Shown here: positions 34,956-45,900 of the stretch, in pieces
How the letters are laid out: every line of letters begins with the position of its first letter
How positions within the stretch are numbered: the first letter of the stretch is position 1
DNA from: Streptomyces scopuliridis RB72
GTDB taxonomy: Bacteria; Actinomycetota; Actinomycetes; Streptomycetales; Streptomycetaceae
DNA: 64,000 bases
Assembly: GCF_000718095.1 (NCBI RefSeq)
Contig: NZ_JOEI01000002.1
Coordinates: 248,001 to 312,000, forward strand
Direction: 5' to 3'
Translations under genes and position numbers: made by a program
Notes under the pieces: generated by a model
Told to the model about the DNA's origin: nothing
The model's database searches: none
Seen by the model: the letters and a program-made list of their open reading frames with translations, nothing else

Positions 34956-36152
34956 GTGACGGCCGATCCGACCGAAAAAGGGCCGATACACACCGCACGC
35001 GTCCCGCCATCGCTCCTCGTGCTCGTCACGGGCGGCATGGGTCTCTCCATGTTCGTGCTCTACGCGATAGGCGCGCTCGGGCCTTTCCTCATCGAGGATC
35101 TGGAGATTTCGAGCTCGCAACTGGGACTGCTGACCGCGGTGACCTTCGGCACGGCGACCGTTCTCTCGCTGTACGCGGGGCAGGTGGCCGACCTGTTGGG
35201 AGGCCGGCGCGCTTTCGCCCTGCTGATGGTCCTCGTCGCCGCCGACTTCGCTCTGCTGATCGCCACCAGGACGTACGGGTTCCTGCTCGGCGCGCTGGTG
35301 CTGGGCGGAGCCGCCCAGTCGCTCGCCAATCCGTCGACGAACAAGCTGATCACCACTCATGTACCGCCCGAGCGACGAGCGGTAGCCGTTGGGGTCAAGC
35401 AGTCGGGGGTGCCGCTCGCCGCGTTCACCGCCGGTCTGACCCTGCCCGCCCTGGCCGCGGCGATGTCCTGGCGCGCCGCGCTCGCCCTCGTGATCCCGGT
35501 CGCGCTGGCGGCCGCGCTGGCGGCCGTCCTGCTGCCCAAGGACACCGGACGGTCGGCGAAACTCCGTCTGGCCCTCCCCGCGGCGCCCAATCCGCCCACC
35601 CGGTGGCTGATGGCCGTCTCGCTCTGCATCGGCTGCGGACTCTCCGCCCTCAACACCTATCTGCCGCTCTACGCGCACCAGCGGCTGTCCATGGGGGAAC
35701 GGAGCGCGGGTGCGCTCATCGCTGCCATCGGTGTGTCCGGCATCGCCAGCCGAGTGCTGTGGTCCCGGCTCAGCAACCGGCTGGACGTCCCTCGGTCGCT
35801 CCTCATCCTGACCGTCGCCTCGGTGGTGTTCGGGGCTCTGCTCCCCGCGGCCACCGGAGCGACCTGGCTCGTGTGGGTCGGAGCCGTGGGCCTCGGCTGC
35901 TCGGCCGCCGCGGCCAACGCGGTCTCCATGGTGGCGGTGACCCAGGGCAGCGGCTTCGGCGGCACGGGCCACGCGTCGGCCCTGGTCTCCATGGGTTTCT
36001 TCGCGGGATTTGTGGTGGGGCCGGTCACCTTCGGTCTGCTGGTCGACACGACCGGAGGCTTCGCCGCCGGCTGGGCCCTGGTGACGGCCGTCTTCGCCGT
36101 GGCCGGACTCTGCTCCTGGGGCGGTCGGCGGATTGTCCGGGACAGCGTGTAG
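34956..36152 (+). CDS. MFS exporter
   Basis: 398 residues, about twelve transmembrane helices. The loop after helix 2 is AGQVADLLGGRRAF, and the second half begins near RWLMAVSLCIGCGLSALNTYLPLYAHQRLS. The start is GTG at 34956, preceded by AAGGGG. Control by the divergent TetR makes it the likely export and self-protection pump of the pathway. Its last seven codons form one arm of the hairpin at 36131-36183. Confidence 0.88.
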   Translation: MTADPTEKGPIHTARVPPSLLVLVTGGMGLSMFVLYAIGALGPFLIEDLEISSSQLGLLTAVTFGTATVLSLYAGQVADLLGGRRAFALLMVLVAADFALLIATRTYGFLLGALVLGGAAQSLANPSTNKLITTHVPPERRAVAVGVKQSGVPLAAFTAGLTLPALAAAMSWRAALALVIPVALAAALAAVLLPKDTGRSAKLRLALPAAPNPPTRWLMAVSLCIGCGLSALNTYLPLYAHQRLSMGERSAGALIAAIGVSGIASRVLWSRLSNRLDVPRSLLILTVASVVFGALLPAATGATWLVWVGAVGLGCSAAAANAVSMVAVTQGSGFGGTGHASALVSMGFFAGFVVGPVTFGLLVDTTGGFAAGWALVTAVFAVAGLCSWGGRRIVRDSV

Positions 36153-36183
36153 CGGTGGGCACTACACGCTGTCCCGGACAATC
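36131..36183. terminator. Perfect 21-bp hairpin between convergent genes
   Basis: Two exact 21-base arms surround an 11-base loop. The left arm codes for the C-terminal IVRDSV of the MFS exporter. It lies between that gene's stop and the convergent flavin reductase stop, so it is best read as a bidirectional terminator. Confidence 0.8.
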
Positions 36184-36207
36184 TCCGTGGCGCGGCCGTC
36201 GTGCGGC

Positions 36208-36738
36208 TCAGGACATGAAGTCGTAGTGCAGGTGACTGTCCTCGGCGGCGTCGATCCAGGACCCGTAGCGGCGCATGCCGTACAGCAGCGGCAGCTGCAA
36301 CTGCAACTGCGTGATGGCCACGGCCCGCCCCATGACCACGGCGTGGTCCCCGACCGGCTGCACGTCCTCGACCGCGCAATCCGCGATCGTGTGCGCCGCC
36401 TCGTACAGATGCGGGCCCCCGATCGGTCCCACCGTCCGCCACGCGACCTTCTCGAAGCGGTCCTTGGCGCCGGAGGCGAAGAGCTCTGCCGTCGGACGGG
36501 CCTGACTGTGCAGGAGGTTGACCGCGAAGGCCCCACTGCCCTTCACGGCCTCCAGCGTCGGACTGCCCTGACGCAGGCAGACCAGCAGCGTCGGCGGATC
36601 GAGCGCGACGCTGCACAGCGAGGTGCAGGTCATGCCCCACGGCTCCCCGCCGGGCGCGAGCGTCGTGACCACCGCGACGCCGGTGGGGAACCCGGCCATG
36701 AGCGGACGGATATCGGGCTGGTCTGCTTCCGGCACCAT
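36208..36738 (-). CDS. Flavin reductase (FMN-binding split barrel)
   Basis: 176 residues: MAGFPTGVAVVTTLAPGGEPWGMTCTSLCSVALDPPTLLVCLR is the signature of the two-component flavin reductase family, and GAFAVNLLHSQA and AIADC-like segments follow. Such enzymes use NAD(P)H to make free FADH2. The obvious clients are the two FADH2-dependent halogenases of this region. ATG at 36738 is chosen because AGGAGG lies eight bases upstream inside the thioesterase gene; GTG at 36765 would overlap the thioesterase stop. Confidence 0.88.
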   Translation of the reverse strand: MVPEADQPDIRPLMAGFPTGVAVVTTLAPGGEPWGMTCTSLCSVALDPPTLLVCLRQGSPTLEAVKGSGAFAVNLLHSQARPTAELFASGAKDRFEKVAWRTVGPIGGPHLYEAAHTIADCAVEDVQPVGDHAVVMGRAVAITQLQLQLPLLYGMRRYGSWIDAAEDSHLHYDFMS

Positions 36739-36761
36739 GGTGCTGGCCTCCTGGTGATGTG

Positions 36762-37553
36762 TCACGAGGGCGTGTGGACGGGAGATGACGGAACGGTGGA
36801 CATGGGCAGGGCCGCGGTCCGTATCTCATCAACGAGGTCCGCGGTGAACGCCTCGCGGGAACTGCCGAGGAAGTGGAAGTGGCCGCCGGAGTAGACGCGT
36901 TCGGTGAACCGCCCGCGCGTCTGCCGGGCCCAGGGGGCCATCGACGCGATCGGCGCCCAGGAGTCGTCCACGGCACCGAAGGCGGTCAGCGGCGCGGCCA
37001 GCGGGGGGCGGTGCGCATCGGGACGGTACTCCGCGACGGCTCGAAGGTCGCTGCGGACGACCCGGAGGAAGCGGTCGCGGAACTCCGGTACGGCGTCGAG
37101 CTGGGCCGGCATGCCGCCCATGTCCCGCAGCCGGGCCATGAGCTCCGCGTCCGAACTGCCGTGGTCAGGAAGCCTCGTCAGCACCTCGTGACCGGGTGCC
37201 CCCCGTCCCGAGACACCGACCCAGCCGGGTCCGGCGCGGCGGGCCTCCAGCGCCCGCGCGGTCTCGAAGGCGACGATGGCCCCGAGACTGTGTCCGAACA
37301 GGGCCAGCGGCGCCCCGTCGGCCCAGGGCAGGACGTCCTCGGTCGCCGCCGCCACGATCTCGTCCATGTCCTCCAGGGCGGGCTGCGCGTGGCGCTTGCC
37401 CCGGCCCGGCAGATCCAGCAGCAGGACGTCCCAGTCGGCGGGCATGTGCCGGGTCAGCGGAAAGTACGAGGCAGCCGATCCGCCCGCGTGGTGGAAGGCC
37501 ACGAGACGCAGCGCGGGCTCCGCCAGGTTACGGGGGCGTACGAAGTGACTCAC
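36762..37553 (-). CDS. Type II thioesterase
   Basis: 263 residues of the alpha/beta-hydrolase fold: VAFHHAGGSAASYFPLTRHM near the start, the nucleophile in LFGHSLGAIVAFETARAL, and the closing His in YSGGHFHFLG. Stand-alone thioesterases of this kind clear stalled or mis-loaded acyl groups from PKS carrier proteins, and occasionally release the product. No thioesterase domain is fused to the last PKS, so this enzyme may also release the chain. The GTG start overlaps the PKS stop (GTGA). Confidence 0.9.
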   Translation of the reverse strand: MSHFVRPRNLAEPALRLVAFHHAGGSAASYFPLTRHMPADWDVLLLDLPGRGKRHAQPALEDMDEIVAAATEDVLPWADGAPLALFGHSLGAIVAFETARALEARRAGPGWVGVSGRGAPGHEVLTRLPDHGSSDAELMARLRDMGGMPAQLDAVPEFRDRFLRVVRSDLRAVAEYRPDAHRPPLAAPLTAFGAVDDSWAPIASMAPWARQTRGRFTERVYSGGHFHFLGSSREAFTADLVDEIRTAALPMSTVPSSPVHTPS

Positions 37554-39997
37554 GCGCCCTCCTCCCGTCCGTCGGCGCCGGCGGTACGGGCCTGGTCCGC
37601 GATGTCGTCGGCCAGCCGGCCGAAGAACTCTCCGAGCGGCAGATCCAGTGGCAGCTCTTCCGCCGTCAGACCCAGCCGGTAGTTCTCCTCGACCTTGGTG
37701 ATGAACAGGACCGACAGGAAGGAGTCACCGCCGGCGTCCAGGAAGGACCCGTCGGCGTCAGGCTCCTCGGAGGCCTGCAGTGCCTCGGTGAGCACGGCCA
37801 TGAGGTAGGCGCGCACGGCTTCCCGGTCCGCGGGCGCGGGGGCGCGGTGCCCCCGCGCGGCGACGGCCGAGTCCTGCCGGCCGCCGCCCGCGCCGACGAG
37901 TGGTTCGTCGATCCAGAAGCGCTTGCGCTGGAACGGGTACGTGGGCAGGTCGCCGAGCAGCCGGGTACCGGCCGCGCCCAGCTCCCCGAACCGGAGGTCC
38001 GCGCCGGCCCGGAACAGCGCGGCGAGAGCGGCGAGAAGCAACCCGGGCGCGGTGCCCCGGTCGTGCCCGACGAGAGGCACCGAACTCTCGCCCTCGGCGG
38101 TCTCCCACTCCAGACGCGCGGGTTCGCCGGCCCCGGCGTCGTGCTCCGGACGGACGCGGATCCCGAACCGGCCGACGAGCCGGGCCAGTGCGCCGCCCGG
38201 CCCCTGCCCCTCCACGGCCAGTCCGGCGGCCGCGGCGGGGAAGGTGTCCGCCAGCTCGGCGAACCCTTCGGCCAGCCGTGCCTCGTCACCGGAGAACCGC
38301 AGCACGGCCGCGCGGAGCGCCGATTCCCTGCGCGCGGTGGCGGGACCCCGGTTCTGTGCCGCGTCAAGTCCCTCGGTGAGTTCGCCGGCCGTGGTCCCGG
38401 TGACAGCGACCCGGTAGGCGAAGGCGGCTCGCCCGGTGCGCAGTGTGTGGCAGAGCGAAGGGAGTTGGGCCTCGTCCGTCCTCTTGAGGTACCCGCTCAC
38501 GGCGCCCACGAGTTCCGCGAGGGCCACCGGGTCCTTGGCCGACAGGGTCAGCAGTTCGGGACGGCCGGTGACGGCGGGTGGCGGGCCGCCGGCCGGCTCG
38601 TACGCCTCAAGAACGACATGGGCGTTGGTGCCGCTCATGCCGAACGAGTTGACCCCGGCCACCTTGCGGGGCAGCGGCCACGGCTGCGCGCGGCGCGGCA
38701 CAGTGACGGCCAGCCGGTCCCAGGGGATGTGGGGGTTCAGTTCCGCCCCGTCGTCCGGCAGCGCGGCGGGTATCTCACCGTGCTTGAGCATGAGCACCGT
38801 CTTGATGACGGCGGCGATACCGGAAGCCGCTTCCAGGTGCCCCAGGCGGGCCTTGACGCTGCCGATCGGCAGCGGCACGCCCCGCTCGCGTACGGCCGCG
38901 CCGACCACCTCGTCGAGCGCACCGACCTCGATGGGGTCACCGAGCGCGGTGCCGGTTCCGTGCGCCTCGACGTAGCCCAGCTCACCGGGTCCGACGCGGG
39001 CGTCGGCCAGCGCGGCGCGGAACACCTCCTGCTGCGCGGGTCCGTTGGGCGCGGTGAGTCCGGAGGCTGCCCCGTCGTGATTGACCGCCGAGCCGCGGAT
39101 GGTCGCGAGCACAGGACGCCCCTCCTTCTCGGCGTCGTCCAGCCGCATCAGGACGATGGCACCGACTCCCTCACCCCGTCCGTATCCGTCGGCCGAGGCG
39201 AGGAAGGACTTCGACCGGCCGTCCGGGGACACGGCACGGGTCTGGCAGAGCGAGACCATCAGGCTGGCGGACAGCAGCAGATTGGACCCGCAGACCAGGG
39301 CGTAGCGGCACTCGCCGTCGCGCAGGGCCCGGACGGCGAGGTGCAGGGCGCTCAGCGACGAGGAGCACGCGGTGTCCACACTCAGCACCGGCCCGCGGAA
39401 ACCCATCACATGACTGATGCGGCCGGCTCCGAAGCAGAGCCCCCCGCCGGTCGTGAAGTACGGGTCGATGCGGGTCAGGTCGGAGCGGTCCTCAAGGCGC
39501 TCGCCGTACTCCGAGGCCATCATGCCCAGATAGACGCCGACGTCGAGCCGGTCGGAGCGCCGGACGGCGATGCCCGCCCGCTCCATGGCCTCCCACGCGG
39601 TCTCCAGAAGCATCCGCTGCTGCGGGTCGAGCAGCTTGGCCTCGCGCTGCGAGATACCGAAGAACTCGGCGTCGAAGTGGGAGATGTCGGCGAGGAAGCC
39701 GGCACGGTCGACGTAGGAGCGGCCGGGCTTGCCCGGGACCGGGTCGTACACCCCACGCAGGCCCGGCCGGTCCTCGGGAATCTCCGAGTCGGCCGTGCCC
39801 TCTCCGCGCAGGAAGTCCCAGTACGCGTCTGGAGTGTCGAGTCCCCCGGGCAGCCGCAGGCTCATGCCCGCCACGGCCAGCGGTGCGTGCCGCTCGTCCT
39901 CAAGCTCCTGGATGCGGGCCTGGAGCCGCCGGGAGTGCTTGAGCTGATCCTCCATAAGCTGCCGGATCTGCGCGGGTTCCATGGTTTCCGCCCTCAT
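37550..39997 (-). CDS. Type I PKS module, KS-ACP without AT
   Basis: 815 residues. An N-terminal coiled coil (about 8-34; RRLQARIQELEDE) is the docking helix. The KS (about 39-455) has its nucleophile in [13 protein letters not shown] (about 207) and histidines in [11 protein letters not shown] and GHLEAASG. The usual AT is gone. About 250 residues remain, with the KS-side linker (LLTLSAKDPVALAELV) and the post-AT linker (LPTYPFQRKRFWI). The carrier domain (about 729-800) has its serine in LDAGGDSFLSVLFI. The module must be loaded by an AT acting in trans, or transfer or modify a chain without extending it. It is third in the colinear set and starts within the previous gene's stop; ATG at 39982 is an alternative start. 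Confidence 0.88.
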   Translation of the reverse strand: MRAETMEPAQIRQLMEDQLKHSRRLQARIQELEDERHAPLAVAGMSLRLPGGLDTPDAYWDFLRGEGTADSEIPEDRPGLRGVYDPVPGKPGRSYVDRAGFLADISHFDAEFFGISQREAKLLDPQQRMLLETAWEAMERAGIAVRRSDRLDVGVYLGMMASEYGERLEDRSDLTRIDPYFTTGGGLCFGAGRISHVMGFRGPVLSVDTACSSSLSALHLAVRALRDGECRYALVCGSNLLLSASLMVSLCQTRAVSPDGRSKSFLASADGYGRGEGVGAIVLMRLDDAEKEGRPVLATIRGSAVNHDGAASGLTAPNGPAQQEVFRAALADARVGPGELGYVEAHGTGTALGDPIEVGALDEVVGAAVRERGVPLPIGSVKARLGHLEAASGIAAVIKTVLMLKHGEIPAALPDDGAELNPHIPWDRLAVTVPRRAQPWPLPRKVAGVNSFGMSGTNAHVVLEAYEPAGGPPPAVTGRPELLTLSAKDPVALAELVGAVSGYLKRTDEAQLPSLCHTLRTGRAAFAYRVAVTGTTAGELTEGLDAAQNRGPATARRESALRAAVLRFSGDEARLAEGFAELADTFPAAAAGLAVEGQGPGGALARLVGRFGIRVRPEHDAGAGEPARLEWETAEGESSVPLVGHDRGTAPGLLLAALAALFRAGADLRFGELGAAGTRLLGDLPTYPFQRKRFWIDEPLVGAGGGRQDSAVAARGHRAPAPADREAVRAYLMAVLTEALQASEEPDADGSFLDAGGDSFLSVLFITKVEENYRLGLTAEELPLDLPLGEFFGRLADDIADQARTAGADGREEGA

Positions 39998-42900
39998 TTC
40001 TCTGTCACCACATCTGCTTGCACGGCTTGGAGAAGTTCCTCGAACGACAGGTCCTCCAGGCGCGTACCGGAGTCCGCCGATGCCGCCGGTGCCGTGGGTA
40101 CGGCCGCTTTCGTCTGTTGCGCCGACTCGGCAGGCGGGCCGGAGGGGCCGGCATGCTCCGCCGGGAAGAGGAGCTCGGTGACGTAGGACACCAGCTGGTC
40201 GACGGTGGGGTGGTCGAGCGCCACCGTGGCGGGCAGGTCCGCGCCGAGGTCGTGGGACAGCCGCGTGCGCAGGTCGATCACCATGATCGAGTCCAGCCCC
40301 GTCTCGGTGAACCCGAGGTCGTCGACGATGGCGGTCTCGTCCCCCAGGACCTCACCGGCCACGGTCCGCACGGCCTGGCGGAGCCGGTCCACGAGGTCGT
40401 CACGGTCGAGCCCGGTGAGCTGTTCCGTCAGCCGGCCACGAGTCGGCCCCGCTTCGGTGGAGCGGATCTGGCGGGTGACGAGGGACCGCACAAGGGCGGC
40501 CCTGGGATGGTCCGCGAGCTGTTGTGCGTACCCCTCATGGTCCATGGCCACCGCCACGAGCCGCCCCCCGGGGCTGCCCGACAGGACCGTCCGGATCACC
40601 GATTCGGCCTCCTCGTCGGTGAGTGAACGCAGGCCCCGCCGCTCCATGGCCCGTTCGACGGCGGCGGAGGCGGCCATGCCGCCCCTGGCCTCCGGTGCCC
40701 ACGGGCCCCAGTTGACGCTGGTGGCGGGAACGCCCGCCGCCCGTAGCGTCATGGACAGGCCGTCCAGATATCCGTTGGCCGCGGCGTAGTTGACCTGCCC
40801 GGCGGTGCCGAGGACGGCGGACGCGGACGAGAAGAGCACGAAGGCGTCCAGCTCATGGCCGGCCAGGGCCTCGGCGAGGTTCGCCGCCCCGTGTGCCTTG
40901 GCGGCGAAGACGGCGTCGAAGGAGCCGGCGCCCAGGCGGTCGAACGCCTGGTCGTCGGTGACGCCCGCCAGGTGCAGCACCGTACGGAGCGGCGTCTCCT
41001 GTCCGGCCCGGGCCACGGCCTCGCGGCACGCATCGAGATCGGTGACATCTCCTCGCACGGCACTGATCCGGACGCCGCGGGCGGTCAGGTCGTCGATGAC
41101 GGCCCGGGCCGTGGCGTCCGGTGCCGAGCGGGCCATGAGCGTGATGTCCGTGAAACCGCGACGGGCGAGGAACCCGGCAGTGCTCAGACCGAGCGCGCCG
41201 AGCCCCCCGGTGATCAGGGCCGCGGCGCCGCTCGCGGACACGTCGGGCTCCGGCTCACGGTCGGCGTCGTACGGGACCAGCCGGGCGACCCGCACCTCGT
41301 CAGGACCGATGGCGAGGCGCGGCTCGGGAACACCCTCGTCGAGCGACCGGATCAGCGCCTCCGTCAGGACCGAGGGGTCCCAGTCGGCGGCGAGCCCGAT
41401 CCTGAGCAGCCGCCGGTCGGTGTGCTCGGCCTCCAGGGAGGTGAGCAGGCCCCACACGGCCTCGCGGACCGGCGCGCCGGCGCCGCCCTCCGCGGTGTTG
41501 TCGCTCATGTCACCCAGCACGGCGTACGGAATGGTCCGGTCCACCGCGTGCAGTGTGCCGGTCAGCTCCCGCGCCGCGGCGAGAGCGTCCGCGGGTCCGG
41601 TGCCACCCTCCCGGCCCGGCGCGAACCGGGCGTCCACCACGAGGTCGGCGCTCAGCGTGCCGGCCTCGCCGTCCGGTACGGGAATCACCTCGTGGCCGTG
41701 GGCCGCGCAGCCCTCGCGCACCGCTCGGCCGAGCTCGGTGCCGACGCCCAGCAGGGCGATCCGACGGCTCCTCACCGGACCGGTCACGGAGGCCGTGGCC
41801 GGCTTCTGCGCCGTCCAGGTGAGGTCGTACGTGTGGAGTGCGCCCTCCCTCAGCGAACGCTGGAGCAGGGCACGCGGAGCGCGGCGGAACCGGAAGTCGT
41901 CCACCGCCAGCACCGTGGCACCACTGCCGTCGAACATGTGCAGGTCGGCGGACTTCACCTGGAGCAGGCCGTCGTCCGGTCCGGCCTCGCGCACCGCGCG
42001 GACATGCCCCCACAGTTCCCGGCCGGGGACCGGGCGGCGGGGGAAGGACAGCCGGGCGATGGAGAACGGAATGGCCAGCCCGTCCTCTTCGGTCACCCGA
42101 TCGCCGGTGACCGCGAACGCCACGGCGCTCTGCAGGCACGAGTCGAGCAGGCCGGGGTGGATCTCGTAACCGTCCGGGGACTCGTTCATCTCCGCGGGTT
42201 CGACGAAGCGGATGAGGGCCTCGTCGCCACGGATGTACGCGTCACCGATCCACCGGAAGGACGGCCCCAGGTGGTAGCCGAGCGAGCGCAGATGTCCGTA
42301 GAAGTCCGCTCCGGAGAGATGCCTGTCGGCGCTCTTCATGAACGCCGCCGGGTCGGGTCGCGCCGCCGCGTGCCGGCCGGTGTCCGGCCGGGTGCCCGCG
42401 TCCGCGATCCGGGCCGCCAGGTGCTGCTGCCAGCGCCCCGTCTCGCTGTCGAGCAGGCTGTGCACACTGACGCCACGGGCCTGCCGCTCCCGCGCCTCCT
42501 CCACGATCTGGAGCTCGTAACGCTCCCCGTCCCGCAGCACCAGGGCGCGCGGGAAGTGGAGATCCTCCAGCACAACGGGAATGCCGCCGCTGCCGAGAGC
42601 GGAGAGGACGGTGGCCGTCTGGGAGGCGCCGGGCACGGAGACCGTGCCGTAGAGCCGGTGGTCGGTGAGGTGCGCCGGGTATTCGGTGCTGCGCTCGGTG
42701 GCCCAGACCCGGCCGCCCAGGGCGGGCGAGCGGATCTCGGCCCCCCAGGCGAGGCCCCGGGCCACGGACCGGGTTCCTACGGCGACGGCACGCCGGCCCG
42801 CCCCGGTCCAGTACCGCGTCCGGGCGAAGGGATAGCGCGGTGCGGCGTCACGCGGACCGGACCGACGCGGGGTCACCTGTTCCCAGTCGATGTTCTGGCC

Positions 42901-45900
42901 GCCCAGATACATCAGCTGCGCGGCGCCGAGCAGAGCGGCGCGATCCCCGGTCCCTCTCCGCAGTGACGAGGCGAGCCCAGGGGTCTCGGCGAGTCCCGCG
43001 CCCTTCACGAGGTTGACCAGCGTGCGGTCCGGGCCGATCTCCAGGCAGATGTCGACCCCGAGGGAGCCGAGTTGGCGTGCGCCGTCGTGGAAGCGCACAG
43101 GCAGGCGTGCGTGCCGACGCCAGTATGCGGCGTCGTACTCGCCGGGTGCGGCGGGGCGGCCCGTCACGTTGGAGACGATGGGCAGGGCCGGCTCATGGAA
43201 CTCCAGCTGGGCGAGGACGGCGTCGAACTCCGCCAGCGCGGGATCCAGCAGGCTGGAGTGGAAGGCGTGCGACACGCTGAGCATGCGGGCGCGCACCCCC
43301 TGCGTCTTCAGCCGCGCGGCAAGGCCGTCGACCGCGTCGGGCGCGCCCGACACCACGACGGACTCCGGGCCGTTGACCGCGGCGATGTCCAGTCCGGTGT
43401 CCGCCGTCCAGCCTCTGACGTCCGCCTCGGTGGCCACGACGGCGAGCATCGCGCCGCGTTCGGTGCCCTGCATGAGCCGAGCGCGGTGGGCGATCAGCCC
43501 GAGTCCGGTGGGCAGGTCCATCACCCCGGCGGCCATGGCCGCCGAAATCTCGCCGACGCTGTGGCCCATGACGACGGCGGGGCGGACACCCCAGGACGCC
43601 CACAGGCTGACCAGAGCCATTTCCAGGGTGACGAGGGCGGGCTGGGTGACCCGGGTCTCGTTGACGGCGGTCCGGTCGTCGCCGTAGTACACAAGGTCCG
43701 CGAGGGACGCACCGAGCAGCGGCGTCAGGATCCGGTCGCACGTGTCGAACGTCTCCCGGAACACCGCTTCGTTCTCGTACAGTTCGCGGCCCATGCCGTA
43801 GTACTGGCTGCCCTGGCCGGTGAAGAGGAACGCGACACGCGGCGCGCGGGTGGCGGCCGCCGGGTTTCCCAGCTGGGCGGAGAGCTGCGCCGGAGTCGCG
43901 CCGAGCAGAGCACGGCGGTACGGGAAGTGGGCGCGCCCGGCACCGGCGGTGGCGGCGAGCGAGTCCAGCTCCTCCTCGGTGGCGTTCTCCAGCCTCCGGG
44001 CCCAGGCCGATGTCAGACGCTCCAGCCCCTCGGGGTCGGGGGCGGACAGCGGGACGAGGCGCGAGGGCGGCTTCGGCCGGCTCTCCGCGTCCGCCGCAGG
44101 CACGGCCGGGGCGGCGACCTGGGGGGTCACCGGGGTCTCGGCCGGGGCGTCGGCGATCAGCAGGTGGGCGTTCGTGCCGGTGAAGCCGAATCCGGACACG
44201 CCGGCGACCCGCGGCCCGTCGCCGCGCCGCCAGGCGGTGGCGGTGTCCACGACGCGCACGTTCATCTCGGACCAGTCCACGTGCGGGTTGGGCTCCCGGA
44301 AGTGGAGGTTGGCGGGGATCACGTCGTGCCGCAACGCGAGCACCGTCTTGAAGAGCGCCGCCATGCCCGCCGCCGACTCGCAGTGGCCGATATTGCTCTT
44401 CACCGATCCCACGTGCAGCGGCCGCCCAGGCTTTCTGCCCGCGCCAAGGACCCGCCAGGCCGCGCCGAGTTCGACCGGGTCGCCGAGCGCGGTGCCGGTG
44501 CCGTGCGCCTCCAGGTAGGAGACGTCGGAGCCGGCGACGCCGGCCCGGGTCAGTGCCGCCTCCAGCATGCTCTCCTGGGCGCGGCCACTGGGGGCGGTCA
44601 GCCCGGACGAGGCACCGTCCTGGTTCACGGCGCTGCCGCGGATGACGGCGAGCACCCGGTCGCCGTCGCGCCGGGCGTCGCCGAGGCGTTTGAGCACGAC
44701 GACACCGCAGCCCTCGGAGCGCACGAATCCGTTCGCGTCGGCCGAGAACGTACGGCAGCGGCCGTCGGGCGAGAGCATGTGCGCCTGGCTCACGGCAGCC
44801 CACGAGGCCGGGTCGAGCATGACGTTCACCCCACCGGCCAGCACCGTGTCGCTCTCGCCCGACCTCAGAGAGCCGACGGCCAGGTGCAGGGCCACGAGCG
44901 AGGAGGAGCACGCCGTGTCCACCGCGACGGCGGGCCCGTTCAGCCCGAGCGTGTAGGCGATGCGGCCGGCCGCCGCGTTGAGCGCGGTGCCCGTGCTGTA
45001 GTACGCGTCAACCCCTTCCAAGCCGTCCTGGGTCAGCAGCCTCGCGTAATCGCCGTAGCTGATGCCGACGAAGACCGCCGTGCGGGAGTTGCGCAGGGAC
45101 GACGGGTCGATGCCGCCGTCCTCCATGGCGTGCCACGCGGATTCGAGCAGCAGCCTCTGCTGGGGGTCGAGGTTCTCGGCCTCGCGCGCCGGGACGGAGA
45201 AGAAGCCCGCGTCGAAGCGGTCGATGTCGCTGAGGAAACCGCCCTGGTCGGTGGTGACCGTGCCCGGGCGGATGGCGGAGGTGTCCCAGCGCCCGGCGGG
45301 CACCGAGGTGACACCGTCACGGCCGTCGCGGAGGAGCTCCCACAGTTCCTCGACGGAGTCGGCGCCGGGGAACCGCCCGGCCATGCCGACGATCGCGATG
45401 GGTTCACCGGTGGTCCCGGCCACGGTCGGGGCCTCCTCGGCCGACGGCCTCACACTGCCCCCGCTCCCCGCGGTCGCGGAGCTCCGCGCCGGGGAGCCCG
45501 GGACGCCCGCGGCAGGCGCGGGCCGTTCCCCGGACGTCTTCACGGCTCCGACCACGGTCCTGGACAGCAGGAACGCGGCCAGTTCGGCGACCGTGGGGTG
45601 GTCGAAGACATCCGCGACCTGAACGGTCGTCCCGAACACCTCGGAGAGCCGCGCCGTCAGGTCCACGGCCATGATCGAGTCGAGGCCGAGGTCGAAGAAG
45701 CCGACGTCCTCCCGCACGGCGGTGCTGTCGGCGTGGCCGAGTTGGGCGGCGAGCACACGGGTCACCGTGGCCCGCGCCGCGGCCGGGCGCTCGCCCGGCG
45801 TCAGCCCGTCGAGGAAGGAGCGCCCACCGGCCGCCGGCGCGGCGGGCGCGGCGTCGTGACGGCCGAACAGGCCGCGCGGGCGCAGCCCCGCCATCACCTG

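Noticed and set aside
34887..35972. Upstream part of the long reverse frame containing tetR
   Set aside because: It is antisense to the MFS exporter, while the TetR domain starts at 34886 with its own ribosome site.
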